The notes beneath the pieces were generated by a model that was not told the origin of the DNA, did not search any database, and was given only the letters and a program-made list of their open reading frames with translations. Positions 16,672 through 25,444 of a DNA stretch of 46,769 nt are shown in pieces. The DNA comes from a virus. The stretch is from the IMG/VR virus record IMGVR_UViG_3300048588_000791, positions 1 to 46,769 of that record. One strand, written 5' to 3'. Positions within the stretch are counted from its first letter, which is position 1, and each line of letters opens with the position of its first letter. Made by a program: the position numbers and the translations under genes.

Positions 16672-17880
16672 TCAGGCTCCTTTGAATTTCAGACCAGAGC
16701 GCTTCGCGAGTTCGATCGCGGCGTCCTGCTGTGCATCAATCTTTTCTCTGTCAGACGCATCAGCGGCTGGCATATCGAGGGCTACGAGCTTGCGATCAAA
16801 CGCAAATCTCGGATCCTCTTTTGGCTTCTGCTTTGGTCCCCCGGATCGTTTGGCTTCCAGTAGGATCTGGATGGCAGCATCCTGCGCGGTCAGGCTTTCG
16901 TTGTCGATGAGACCCTGACAAAATTCGTCCGAGACCTGGCCCTGCGCCAGCTGTCGAATGGTGGCCTCGCGTTCAGCCTTTGCTTTGGCAGCAGCAAGTC
17001 CCTGCTGAAGTCCGATCTCAATCAATTCCGCAGCCACTGCTGGGTGTTTTTCTGCAATGAGACTTGCAGTGATTTCCTGTGTCACTTGGTGTTCTCCAGT
17101 TTGTTCAATGACGCCTTCCAGCGTCGAAATTCCATCAATCATGCCACGCGTGGCGGCTTCTGCGCCGACGAATACAGCTCCCTGCCCAAACCTGTCCATA
17201 ACCACTTCCCGGTTGACGCCACGGTTCCTTGCGACCTTCTGCACGAACACCTCGGCCAGTCCATCGATGACCCGCTGCACCTCAGCGGCGCCCGCCTCTG
17301 TGCCCGGATCCTGATTTTTCTTTGGAGATTGGCTGGAGACGAATTTCAGCTCGCCATCAGTCTTTTCGGATCGTAGAACGGATTGGACTCCGATGCTGCC
17401 GATGATGGCGGAATCGGATGCATAGACTTTGTCACAGGCACTGGCGATCCAGTAGGCAGCGCTTGCACCAGTGCCACCGATATAGGCGATGATTGGCTTT
17501 TGCTCACGAGCGGCATGGATATGGTCCGCCAGCTCACTACAGCCTGATGCTTCGCCGCCGGGCGAATCGATGTCGAGGACGATGCTTTGGACCTTGGGCG
17601 AAGCGAGCATCTCGTGAAGATCCCGAAGGATGTTTTCGTAGCTGCTCGCCCCGCAATGGTCAACAAGGAGTCCAGCGCGCTTGAAGAGCGGGCCGCGCAC
17701 CGGAATAATCCCCACGCTTCCGCGAATGCTGGACTTGGCAAGATTTCGAGGTCTCTCGCCGATTTTTTTCTCAAGTGCTTCGATGCTGCCGTGACTCTGT
17801 GCTATGGAGACGATTGTCCCCAATGCGGCCTCTGTTATGGCCCAGGCAGATTCGGTGATGTAGGTCAGAGCAAAAGACAC
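16672..17880 (-). CDS. S49-family prohead protease with C-terminal scaffold
   Basis: Residues about 50-270 are a SppA/S49 (lambda gpC-like) serine protease. They include VLDIDSPGGEASGC and, further on, GTGASAAYWIASACDKVYA, containing the nucleophile Ser, and IIGSIGVQSV. Residues about 280-402 are Gln/Ala/Glu-rich and helical, consistent with a fused scaffold (the lambda C/Nu3 arrangement). It starts at GTG 17880. The 3' end is directly followed by the decoration gene. The 5' side faces the divergent DUF4145 gene instead of the portal gene, an unusual interruption. Confidence 0.9.
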   Translation of the reverse strand: MSFALTYITESAWAITEAALGTIVSIAQSHGSIEALEKKIGERPRNLAKSSIRGSVGIIPVRGPLFKRAGLLVDHCGASSYENILRDLHEMLASPKVQSIVLDIDSPGGEASGCSELADHIHAAREQKPIIAYIGGTGASAAYWIASACDKVYASDSAIIGSIGVQSVLRSEKTDGELKFVSSQSPKKNQDPGTEAGAAEVQRVIDGLAEVFVQKVARNRGVNREVVMDRFGQGAVFVGAEAATRGMIDGISTLEGVIEQTGEHQVTQEITASLIAEKHPAVAAELIEIGLQQGLAAAKAKAEREATIRQLAQGQVSDEFCQGLIDNESLTAQDAAIQILLEAKRSGGPKQKPKEDPRFAFDRKLVALDMPAADASDREKIDAQQDAAIELAKRSGLKFKGA

Positions 17881-17881
17881 T

Positions 17882-17900
17882 GTTTAACCCCGCAGTTAAC
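17882..17900. promoter_or_regulatory. Imperfect inverted repeat between S49 gene and DUF4145 gene
   Basis: GTTTAACCCCGCAGTTAAC resembles the better palindrome at 17949-17966, with one extra base in each half. It lies immediately upstream of the S49 protease start codon. It could be a second, weaker operator for the same regulator. Confidence 0.35.
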
Positions 17901-17948
17901 ACACCCTGACCATAGCCTGGAAGCAGGGGATCTATCAAGGTTTCCGGT

Positions 17949-17966
17949 GTTTACTGAGCAGTAAAC
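17949..17966. promoter_or_regulatory. 18-bp palindrome GTTTACTGAGCAGTAAAC (operator-like)
   Basis: The sequence is a near-perfect inverted repeat (GTTTACTG/CAGTAAAC). It lies in the 199-base gap between the divergent S49 and DUF4145 genes. Sixteen of its 18 bases recur at 33698-33715 (GTTTACCGCGCAGTAAAC) upstream of the peptidase gene. The AT-rich stretch TTTTTATATTGACGG just downstream could hold part of a promoter for the rightward gene. No regulator can be assigned. Confidence 0.55.
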
Positions 17967-18079
17967 AGGGAAGGCAGATTTTTATATTGACGGATGATTT
18001 GCGGAGGCGGATTGCCTGGAAATTGGAGAACCTGATAGTATGGGCACTGAGTATGGACCTTTGATAAGGATCTCCATCG

Positions 18080-18757
18080 ATGTCTGAAGTGATCAGGATA
18101 GAATGTCGACGCTGTGGTTCCGAAAAGAGGAATCACCGAGTTGTATTTAAACATTATCGTGAGTGGCGCAGTGACTGTGGCTTTAACTCAGGACACGGGA
18201 ATTATTTTATCTGCGAATGCATGGGTTGCGACGGGGTATCGTTCTATCAGGAAACCCAGACAGATGCGGAAATTTGCGATTTTTTCGGCAACCAGATAGT
18301 TCGGGATGAAGTTTTTCCAAATCCAATTCGCCCCCATTACACACCACTAGATACCCGCAACATTCCAGAACGAATCAAGGCGATTTACCTAGAATCTGTG
18401 TCGGCGATGAACAATTGCTCCTGGCTTCTGGCGGGCGCAGGGCTGAGGGCGACTGTTGAAGCGCTTTGCATCCATAGCAATACTCCCGGTGCCAACCTAA
18501 AGCAAAAGATCATTGCCTTGGCAAGTCAGGGCATTCTAACTGTCCAGCAGTCCAGAATCCTCGATGAGTGCCGCTTCATCGGAAATGAGGCGCTTCATGA
18601 AATCGAGACGCCTTTCTATGGCGACATTGAGGTGGGACTCAGCATTGTTGAAATTCTTCTCAAAACCTTGTTTATACTCCCGGTGATGGTTGAACCTGTA
18701 AGGAAAAGAAGAGAGTCGCGACGAGCCTTTTCAGGAAATCCTCCTGTCCTGACTTGA
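18080..18757 (+). CDS. DUF4145 protein, opposite-strand cargo gene
   Basis: The 225-aa product has an N-terminal zinc-ribbon-like region (CRRCGSE ... CECMGC). The DUF4145 domain follows: AIYLESVSAMNNCSWLLAGA, then GLRATVEALC and, near the C-terminus, CRFIGNEALHE. DUF4145 is a helical domain often fused to nucleases or found near defence genes; its biochemical role is unsettled. The gene is transcribed against the head operon, with AAGGAT before its ATG, and its last 27 bases overlap the portal 3' end. It therefore looks like an independently expressed cargo gene active in the lysogen, possibly protecting against other phages. Confidence 0.82.
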   Translation: MSEVIRIECRRCGSEKRNHRVVFKHYREWRSDCGFNSGHGNYFICECMGCDGVSFYQETQTDAEICDFFGNQIVRDEVFPNPIRPHYTPLDTRNIPERIKAIYLESVSAMNNCSWLLAGAGLRATVEALCIHSNTPGANLKQKIIALASQGILTVQQSRILDECRFIGNEALHEIETPFYGDIEVGLSIVEILLKTLFILPVMVEPVRKRRESRRAFSGNPPVLT

Positions 18758-20272
18758 GTTCTTATCTGGTTTCAGATTTGGCTCACGACCTTGCCTGAAT
18801 GTCATCAATTCCTCTTCATATTCGCGCACATGCTTGTCAAAATCCCGACCCTGGCTTTCGATGATGGATCGTCGCGAGCGGATCCCGTTTTTGATATCGC
18901 ACTCATTGGACTTCGATTCTTTGAGCGGATCAATCGATTCCATTTCGGTTCCCGTCCACTGGGTAGCGAGGTATGCCTGCCGAGTAAGAGGATCATTGAA
19001 CCCTGGTGCTTCGAGCAACCCTGCTCGGATTGCATCAGAAATGACCCATTCCCAGACGGGCTTGCAAAGGGCCTCGATGAACCAGGACCGCCATACTTTG
19101 AACGATTTCCATGCTTCGAGGATCGCCCCGCGCGCTGCCGAGTAGCTGGACTGGAAGTGCTGAGTATAGACTTCGTAAGGCAATCCGAGACCGATCCCTA
19201 TTTGTTTGATCACGGCCTGCACAAAGGGGTCAAAATTTGGATTGGGCCGCCCCGGGCTGGATCGATCCACCTTCTCGTTTGGCAGCAGCTCCACCATCAT
19301 CCCTGGGCCGAACTTTTCCGTATGCCGCTGTTGGCGAGGGCGCAGTGCATCGGGTATGGTTGATTTCTGCCGAGCTGATACATCCGGGGTCTCTGTTGTG
19401 ACGAAGACTGTATAGCAGGCATTAATAGCCGCCGCCAGGATCTCCGCCTCAGAATAGTCAGTCAGCTGCTTGAATTTCTGCACCACGGGCGCGAGGAACG
19501 GTTCGCCGCGGCTTTGCCCCGGCAGGCGCTTGCGAAAGATGTGGAGGGCGACCTGGGCCCCTTCGTCGTCAAATCTCGGCACCCGGACGGTCCCTGGGCC
19601 AATTCCGATTCCTCGCGGCGCCGTCTCGATGTGATATGCGACCGGCACGCCGGACTTGTCGAATTCAACCCCTTCGCGGATCTCCACATCCCGAGCGCTA
19701 CCGAAGGACGGATTTTGGATTCGGGCACCATCGATGAGCTGTAGGCAGACCGGCAGGATTGCACCTTGGCGGTCCCTATAGCGCCGGATCACGAGGCAGT
19801 CTCCATCCAACATAGTGCTGCGGAAAGCCTGCTGCTCGATCTCCTGGAGCGTGGACTGGCCGTGGAAATCGGCTGTGGCCTTACCCATGTGCATCTCAAA
19901 GACCTTTTCCGCGCGCCGCTCGAAGGCCCGGGCGGCTGGCTCAGTGATGCCCGCCAGCTCGTGATCGATGCGGGCCTGCGGGCGCAGTCCATCGCCGATG
20001 ACGTTGGTCGTGTAATTTTCGATTGCACCACGGGCCAGGCTTTCATTTCTGTCGAGCTGCCGGCACTGGTCCCGCAGCGTTCCGAGCGATGGCAACAGCG
20101 CCTCGTCCGCGCTGGAGGATGGCGGATTCCATTCCTGGGTGGCAGGATTGGTTTGCGACGTCGAGCGGTACGGTGCCTCGACTGCAGGGTATCCATAACT
20201 GGATGAGGCCATGACGCGTCCGAAGACGCGCTGGAAGAGTGAGGGCCTCAGTGGCTTAACCTCGAACGGCAT
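18731..20272 (-). CDS. Portal protein, lambda gpB family
   Basis: The 513-aa product is a lambda-type portal, with LRDQCRQLDRNESLARGAIE, ENYTTNVIGDGLRPQARI, the DYSEAEILAAAINACYTVF helix and ending motifs IGLGLPYEVYTQHFQSSYSA and LEAWKSFKVWRSWF. It forms the dodecameric ring through which DNA enters. The ATG at 20272 is preceded by GGGG and overlaps the end of the gpW-like gene. Its 3' end overlaps the convergent DUF4145 gene. Confidence 0.95.
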   Translation of the reverse strand: MPFEVKPLRPSLFQRVFGRVMASSSYGYPAVEAPYRSTSQTNPATQEWNPPSSSADEALLPSLGTLRDQCRQLDRNESLARGAIENYTTNVIGDGLRPQARIDHELAGITEPAARAFERRAEKVFEMHMGKATADFHGQSTLQEIEQQAFRSTMLDGDCLVIRRYRDRQGAILPVCLQLIDGARIQNPSFGSARDVEIREGVEFDKSGVPVAYHIETAPRGIGIGPGTVRVPRFDDEGAQVALHIFRKRLPGQSRGEPFLAPVVQKFKQLTDYSEAEILAAAINACYTVFVTTETPDVSARQKSTIPDALRPRQQRHTEKFGPGMMVELLPNEKVDRSSPGRPNPNFDPFVQAVIKQIGIGLGLPYEVYTQHFQSSYSAARGAILEAWKSFKVWRSWFIEALCKPVWEWVISDAIRAGLLEAPGFNDPLTRQAYLATQWTGTEMESIDPLKESKSNECDIKNGIRSRRSIIESQGRDFDKHVREYEEELMTFRQGREPNLKPDKNSSQDRRIS

Positions 20273-20459
20273 GGCTAACCCCTTCCCCGCTCTGCCGCTT
20301 GATGGCCATGACGAGGCGTCGGCGCTCCTGATACAGCTCTTTCAGAGCCGCTCGCGATATGCGGCGCCGATCACCGTTCACTTCGATTTCAACATCCTGG
20401 CCACCGCCTTCTATGGCCTCGATGGCTTTGTCCACTGATTCAAGTCGATCCTCAAGCGT
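20256..20459 (-). CDS. Head-tail joining protein, lambda gpW-like; ACG start
   Basis: The 67-aa reading frame between the terminase and the portal has no ATG, GTG or TTG near its start. It encodes LEDRLESVDKAIEAIEGGG, VEIEVNGDRRRISRAALKEL and YQERRRLVMAIKRQ, the pattern of the gpW family (lambda W, 68 aa), whose gene lies at exactly this position. The best initiation codon is ACG 20459, which overlaps the terminase stop. The AGGAGG at the terminase 3' end is about 12 bases upstream, rather far. Because of the unusual start and short length it is easily missed. Confidence 0.75.
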   Translation of the reverse strand, partial: TLEDRLESVDKAIEAIEGGGQDVEIEVNGDRRRISRAALKELYQERRRLVMAIKRQSGEGVSHAVRG

Positions 20460-22317
20460 GCGCGCGGCCCGCCTCCTCTGTTAGATAGGTTGCCAGCTGG
20501 TCGATATCGGTCCCCAGCCAGTAAAATGCTGCGAGTGCATAGCGGAAGCAATCGAACGCATGGTCAGCCACACCTTGGGTGGTCTGGTAAATCGTGCGCC
20601 ATTCCCCATTGATCGCTTTATGACGAGCTTTCGGCGCAATGAGCTGGGTAAAGAAATGGCGCTTTTCTGGGTCGTCCCAGAAGCTGCGTGGAAAGTGACA
20701 GAATCCAGGACCATTTGGGCTTGCGATTTTGTTCTCCTCGAAGAGTTTCACCTGATTGATCGAGTGCGCAATTGAAGCAAACACTCTGGCTTTTGTGGTA
20801 TTTGCACCAACCGGATAAACCCGCACCCCAAAATCGTTATTGAGCGTCTGCCGCCCTATCACTGGCGTTGCATCCCCCGGCATACCCTTGATGCAAATGT
20901 AATTCCTGTGGAAGAGTGGTCCTACAAAATCGTGGACACTTTGTGTATTCGCACCTCCGGTGTCGAAGGCAGCTGCAGACACTTCCAACGGAAAGCCAAG
21001 CGGGTGATTCCAGCTCCGATTGAGCTTGAACATGAGCCGATCCCACGTATCCTTCTGATCCGCATCGCCGTGGATTACACCGTAGTCCACGAGCCAGCTT
21101 TCCTGTCCGCGCCCAAAGCCGCGAATCACATAGTCGAGGTGCTTGGGATGCACGTCGACACCTGAAGTCAGCAAAAATATGCCAGGATTCAGCTGAGTTT
21201 CGTCGGAATCCTCCAGGAGTTTTTCCACTCCTTTGATGTCGATGGAATCCGCCGGGTCTTCCCAGGCTTCGCCCAGGACATTGTTGTGGAAGGCTTTAAG
21301 CTTCTGAATATCTTTTTTGGCTTCAATCCAGAGGTTCCAGGCGTCGTCCCAGCTAAAGAATTGCGGCGCCGCATAAAGCGCGCTGAGAATGTAGCCCTTC
21401 ACGCGGCCATCGGATCTGTCTTCGGCAGTCGCAATCCACTGGCCGTGGCGAATCAGGTAGACTTTGTCGATGTTTCTGTGGGGATGCCCGCAGCACGGCG
21501 CATGCCACTCGGTTTCGCCGCTGGCCGTTTCGGGCGGGCCTTTCATGTGATCCCATTCGATCGTACCAAGCGTGCCGCAGCCCCGGCATGGGACATGATA
21601 CTTGAGCTGCTGTGTGTCCTCGACATCCCGTGTGATCGGGCAAACGCCCTTGATGGTCGGCGTGCTCATGCGCAGGATCTTACGGGTTTTCTGGTAGGTA
21701 CTGGTGCAACCGAGAGCGATCGTGGACGGATCGCCCTCGCCCTGACAATCAGGGTCGTATGCACTTTGCTCGTCCAGGATCAGCCGGCGCACAGACTGAC
21801 TACGCAACTCGCTGCTGGACTTCGCTGAGGCGATATTGATGAAGCCCCCTGGGAATGTCTTGATATCCAGGGTGTCGCGCTCTTTTTGCTTCACCTCCCC
21901 GATTTTGCCCTGCAGGTCCTTGCATCGCCGCAAGATTGGCGAGAGCTTCTGCTTGCTGAATTTTTGTTTCGAGTCACGCGTGGGGAATACAACCATTGCG
22001 GCCGCGGGTGAGACGGTGGCGCCCCACAGCAGCCAGGCAGTGGACAGGATCGTCAGACCAAGCTGCCGACCCTTGCGGACGCGCACCTCTTCAACCCCAC
22101 TGTCGTCCTCGAGGTCGCGCAGGATATCCACCATGTACCAGGTATCGTCGAAGCGGATGGGACCCGGGCGGGGAGTGTCCTCGGGCAGGATTAGATTCTT
22201 TTCGCAATATTCTTTAATCCCGACTCGCAGGATCGGGCGTACACCGGCAGCAATATAGGGAAGGACGGTGCCGATAGCCTCGCGGAGAGCATATTTTTCA
22301 ATCCGCAGAGAGGACAC
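20452..22317 (-). CDS. Terminase large subunit, lambda gpA family
   Basis: At 621 aa this is the packaging motor ATPase/nuclease. It contains KGRQLGLTILSTAWLLWGA (adenine/Walker region), LRSQSVRRLILDEQSAYDPD (Walker B), and the zinc-binding set CRGCGTLGTIEWDH with CCGHPHR typical of GpA. The nuclease domain includes LLTSGVDVHPKHLDYVIRGF and the C-terminal VADHAFDCFRYALAAFYWLG. The start is GTG 22317, overlapping TerS by 20 bases. Confidence 0.95.
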   Translation of the reverse strand: MSSLRIEKYALREAIGTVLPYIAAGVRPILRVGIKEYCEKNLILPEDTPRPGPIRFDDTWYMVDILRDLEDDSGVEEVRVRKGRQLGLTILSTAWLLWGATVSPAAAMVVFPTRDSKQKFSKQKLSPILRRCKDLQGKIGEVKQKERDTLDIKTFPGGFINIASAKSSSELRSQSVRRLILDEQSAYDPDCQGEGDPSTIALGCTSTYQKTRKILRMSTPTIKGVCPITRDVEDTQQLKYHVPCRGCGTLGTIEWDHMKGPPETASGETEWHAPCCGHPHRNIDKVYLIRHGQWIATAEDRSDGRVKGYILSALYAAPQFFSWDDAWNLWIEAKKDIQKLKAFHNNVLGEAWEDPADSIDIKGVEKLLEDSDETQLNPGIFLLTSGVDVHPKHLDYVIRGFGRGQESWLVDYGVIHGDADQKDTWDRLMFKLNRSWNHPLGFPLEVSAAAFDTGGANTQSVHDFVGPLFHRNYICIKGMPGDATPVIGRQTLNNDFGVRVYPVGANTTKARVFASIAHSINQVKLFEENKIASPNGPGFCHFPRSFWDDPEKRHFFTQLIAPKARHKAINGEWRTIYQTTQGVADHAFDCFRYALAAFYWLGTDIDQLATYLTEEAGRAHA

Positions 22318-22894
22318 CAGTCACGCTGTCAGAGACGCGTTGCAGGGGTTCGGATAGCGCCGCTTCACGCAATAGGCTCACGTCGAAATTCGAGAGCTGC
22401 AGGAGCGCCTGGTAGATTTCTTCCGAGAGCTCTCTGACCAGCGAATCGGTGTCGTCGTCGCCGAGCCCCCTGGATAGGAAACTGAAGCGCATCTTTTCGG
22501 GTATCTCCTGCAGGCGATCGCGCATGTGGCGAGCGGCCTGGAATGCTTCGCGCTGAGCGAGGTCCAAATCGACGAGTTTTCCGGCATCCTTGAGGGCGGC
22601 TATCTGTTCGTTCAAGGCTTGGTAGAATTCGTAGGCCTGTCGGCTTTCGGCGATTGGTGGGAAGCTTCTGGTGGCCGCTTCGGTTGGGTTTTGAAGCGCA
22701 GGATCACGGACTTGGCTGGTGTCACGACCGTTTTCCCATTCGAGAACGGCGCGATAGATTTCAAAGCGCCGATGGTTTTTCATCGCATTGAGTACTGATT
22801 TGGAAAGGCGCCCAGAGGTTACGCCTTGGGTGATTGCAGAGGGTGTGACGCCGAAGATTTCGGCCAATTCAGAGGCGCTAGCGGTCTTCTTCAC
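22298..22894 (-). CDS. Terminase small subunit-like protein (Nu1-type)
   Basis: The 198-aa protein begins with a helix-turn-helix (SASELAEIFGVTPSAITQGV, then TSGRLSKSVL). A helical region follows (LDLAQREAFQAARHMRDRLQ, then EIPEKMRFSFL). This resembles Nu1/DUF1441-like DNA recognition subunits of lambda-type terminases. It starts at GTG 22894, four bases after AAGGA, and overlaps the large subunit. It is the first gene of the head operon. Confidence 0.82.
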   Translation of the reverse strand: MKKTASASELAEIFGVTPSAITQGVTSGRLSKSVLNAMKNHRRFEIYRAVLEWENGRDTSQVRDPALQNPTEAATRSFPPIAESRQAYEFYQALNEQIAALKDAGKLVDLDLAQREAFQAARHMRDRLQEIPEKMRFSFLSRGLGDDDTDSLVRELSEEIYQALLQLSNFDVSLLREAALSEPLQRVSDSVTGVLSAD

Positions 22895-23453
22895 AAAGTC
22901 CTTTCCTGAAATTTTCCTAAAATTGGTGAGAGCAAAAGCCTTGCAGGCCAGGGCCCAGGCGGAAATTTTATTTTACTTTAGGCCATGCAATTTTGATCTA
23001 TAAAAAGAGGGCGGTTGATCGTCAACCACAGAAGCCGAGGGGTGCCGGAAGGACCCAAAAGCTTCAAAATCATGATGTGTAAGCTCTCCAAGGCACTACC
23101 ACCCCTAAACATAGACTGGGCGCACTGTTTGCGATGTCATGATTTTGTGAATATTGATGGAATGGAATTGTGGAGGATGTAAGAAATGAAAGAGCTGTAT
23201 TGTAAGGCTTCGTGGGGATAGGCTTCCTGTATCTGTTGGTCCTCTAAGTATTAATCAGCAACTTGTTCAATACCGTCCACTGCATATTGGAGCAGATTTC
23301 GTGCATGTTAGCAAGAATTTTTCTTTGTCTATCAAATGAAAATTTAGATGCCGGCAATTGAACACTGTTTGATTTGCAGAGGCCATTTGTGACAATCATC
23401 TGTTTGAACCAATCGAGGCTCCTAGGCACAGTTAAATTTAACCTGGATGAAGA
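22895..23453. other. 559-base region without a clear gene; possible cos/promoter region
   Basis: The gap separates the leftward terminase operon from a rightward cargo gene. In lambda-type phages cos lies just upstream of the small terminase gene, so a packaging site is expected here, but no known cos motif is recognised. An 11-bp inverted repeat (CAAAATCATGA at 23065-23075, TCATGATTTTG at 23137-23147) flanks a 61-base loop. A 10-codon ORF at 23186-23221 has GGAGG before its ATG and may be chance. Otherwise nothing is seen. Confidence 0.4.
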
Positions 23454-24497
23454 ATGATGGCCACTGGCAATGAATCCTTCTATGACGCTTTGATACGCGC
23501 TCAAAAGCAAATGATTAAGGATCATGGAGCACGCCCGTATGATGAAAAAGCACGCATTGTCGCTCATGACTTGCAACTGCAGCAGTTTTTTCACGCGTAT
23601 TACCACAAGTGGCATCTTGTGAATTTGTTAATGATCAAGATTCAATTGGAATCTCGGGAGCAACTTTGCGAGGTGCTGGCTAATGAAATAAGAGAACCAT
23701 ATGAGGGTGGGGAAACTGCCGAGCAACAAGTGTACATACAAATTACTAACGGCCTGACTGCGCTAGGGATTTCAGAAACTATTCAGCTTATCGAAGAATT
23801 ATTCATCCTCTGCGAAACTGTTAGTTCTAACGACAAAGTCCTACAACGCCTGATTACCTATAAATGCAGCAAAATCGACAATGCTATCGCTTCATTCCGA
23901 AGAAATTCTGACTGGCTTCGCAAGAAATTCTTAGTGCCCAAGGCGGTTGGCGATATTAGTTTTGCCGACGATGCTGCAAAACAGCACTACATTGAGGGTA
24001 CAGAGACCGCCCTGGATTATTTTAAAGAGCTTGTGGATTTCCGTGAACATTTCAAGTTCATCTATCATCAGTACAAACACGGGCCAGCGCTTGCCCTAAG
24101 ACCAGTGGGAACTGCCAAGGATGAGTTCATCTCCGAGAGAAAGAAGTATTTGGGCGGCAACCCTGTGGCTTTTGACAACGAAGATCTTGCGATTGCGCTC
24201 AAACGGAAGGACCGATTCAAAGGGACGGTCATGATTCCCAATTTCTCGCCAGAAATCAGTATTCACTTGACGCAATTGATGAAGGAAAAGTCGCTCCTCC
24301 GATATGCAAATTTCGGTGAAGATGTCAGCATTGACCGTCTCATACTTCTAGCCCGGAAAGCGACGTGCTTGATCTATTGTTTGAGAGCCAGCCGCTTGAG
24401 TTTTGATCACGATAAAAAATCATTCTCCTGTCATCTGCCAATTCGGAACGATTGGGACAGATTCCTGAACTTTTCCACTCGTCTTGTCGATTTTTAA
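23454..24497 (+). CDS. 347-aa protein of unknown function, opposite-strand cargo
   Basis: The family is not recognised. The protein is helical, rich in aromatic residues and lower in G+C than the head genes. It has the segments FFHAYYHKWHLVNLLMIKIQ and FREHFKFIYHQYKHGPALAL. The second contains a YxxYKHG motif seen in several uncharacterised helical proteins of defence loci. It reads against the surrounding late genes and converges on the HEPN-like gene with a 31-base gap. Both features are typical of acquired cargo expressed on its own. The start is one of two adjacent ATGs at 23454/23457. A role in phage defence is only an inference from position. Confidence 0.6.
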   Translation: MMATGNESFYDALIRAQKQMIKDHGARPYDEKARIVAHDLQLQQFFHAYYHKWHLVNLLMIKIQLESREQLCEVLANEIREPYEGGETAEQQVYIQITNGLTALGISETIQLIEELFILCETVSSNDKVLQRLITYKCSKIDNAIASFRRNSDWLRKKFLVPKAVGDISFADDAAKQHYIEGTETALDYFKELVDFREHFKFIYHQYKHGPALALRPVGTAKDEFISERKKYLGGNPVAFDNEDLAIALKRKDRFKGTVMIPNFSPEISIHLTQLMKEKSLLRYANFGEDVSIDRLILLARKATCLIYCLRASRLSFDHDKKSFSCHLPIRNDWDRFLNFSTRLVDF

Positions 24498-24528
24498 GCG
24501 AGAAAGTCGCCGATCGATAGGTCGTTTC

Positions 24529-25419
24529 TCATCCAGGATCGGCATCGGGACCTTCGGCTTGTCCTCCCTCAGGTTTCTTGAAGTTTTTGTAGTAATCATC
24601 CCGAATCTTCCAATAGTAAGGATACTGATGGCCAGCAGCTTGCAGAGCGTCATTGATTCCAAGGGTCTGAGCGAAATCATTAATTGACCGGTTAAACACG
24701 ATGTCTGCAATGTCACCGGCTGTGCGCTTGGCATCGGCCATATTCATATCGTTGTATGAAAACGACGAATCAAGAATAATGAATCGCAGGTCGTTCAACA
24801 GAGTTTCCAGCTCTCCGAAATGGAATTCCAAAGCGGAAAGATCTAACCTGTCTGCCTGCTTGCCCTCATTCTGATATTTATGCGCGCGGTTTGCATCACG
24901 GTCGGCGATAACTTTCCCGTGGAGTTGCTTAAATCGTTGTTTCAGCTGCTCTATGTCATCATGATTGAGAGGGCGATCTTTCCGCTGCTCATATCCTGGA
25001 AACAGCCGCTCCAGGGCCTCAAGTAAATTCCTTTCGATCTCTGATTTGAAATGCTCAGCACTTGATGCCTGGATTCTGTCAATATCAGCCTGAGTATGTG
25101 GTCCCATGATCATAACTGTTCCTTGGGGGACTACGATTGCGTCGCGCTTTCTCTTCTTGATCCTGGAAACGTGCTGCTTCAGCTGACCGAAAAATCCACC
25201 GCTTTCGTACATGCCCTTGCAAAGCGATGCCATGTCGATGACGAGCATGTCGAAGCTGTCGACAATCATTTGATACAGAATGTCATTGCGGATGCCCGCG
25301 CCTGTAATGGTATGCACGGCATTCAACTCGTTGAGCATAGGTTTCAAATAATAAAGGCGTTTTTTGATGGTCAGTAACGTATCTTCACAATCCCGAATGA
25401 TGTCTTCTGCATTTTCCAT
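24529..25419 (-). CDS. HEPN / AbiU2-like protein
   Basis: The 296-aa helical protein contains KVIADRDANRAHKYQNEG in its second half. This fits the HEPN catalytic signature R-(D/N)-x4-6-H, the active site of many RNA-cleaving toxins and abortive infection proteins. The N-terminal helices (LLTIKKRLYYLKPMLNELNA, then ILYQMIVDSFDMLVIDMASL) are similar in style to AbiU2-type HEPN proteins. It lies at the end of the leftward accessory cluster. If active it would cut RNA to stop infection by a second phage. The family assignment is by motif and needs a profile search. Confidence 0.5.
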   Translation of the reverse strand: MENAEDIIRDCEDTLLTIKKRLYYLKPMLNELNAVHTITGAGIRNDILYQMIVDSFDMLVIDMASLCKGMYESGGFFGQLKQHVSRIKKRKRDAIVVPQGTVMIMGPHTQADIDRIQASSAEHFKSEIERNLLEALERLFPGYEQRKDRPLNHDDIEQLKQRFKQLHGKVIADRDANRAHKYQNEGKQADRLDLSALEFHFGELETLLNDLRFIILDSSFSYNDMNMADAKRTAGDIADIVFNRSINDFAQTLGINDALQAAGHQYPYYWKIRDDYYKNFKKPEGGQAEGPDADPG

Positions 25420-25444
25420 GAGAACAGCAACCCTATGAAGTTCG

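Noticed and set aside
19206-20214. Several open frames opposite the portal gene
   Set aside because: They are shadows produced by the G+C-rich codon use of the portal gene and show no ribosome sites or family features.
23244-23615. Minus-strand 123-aa frame upstream of TerS
   Set aside because: It overlaps the start of the better supported plus-strand gene at 23454, has no ribosome site and no recognisable sequence.
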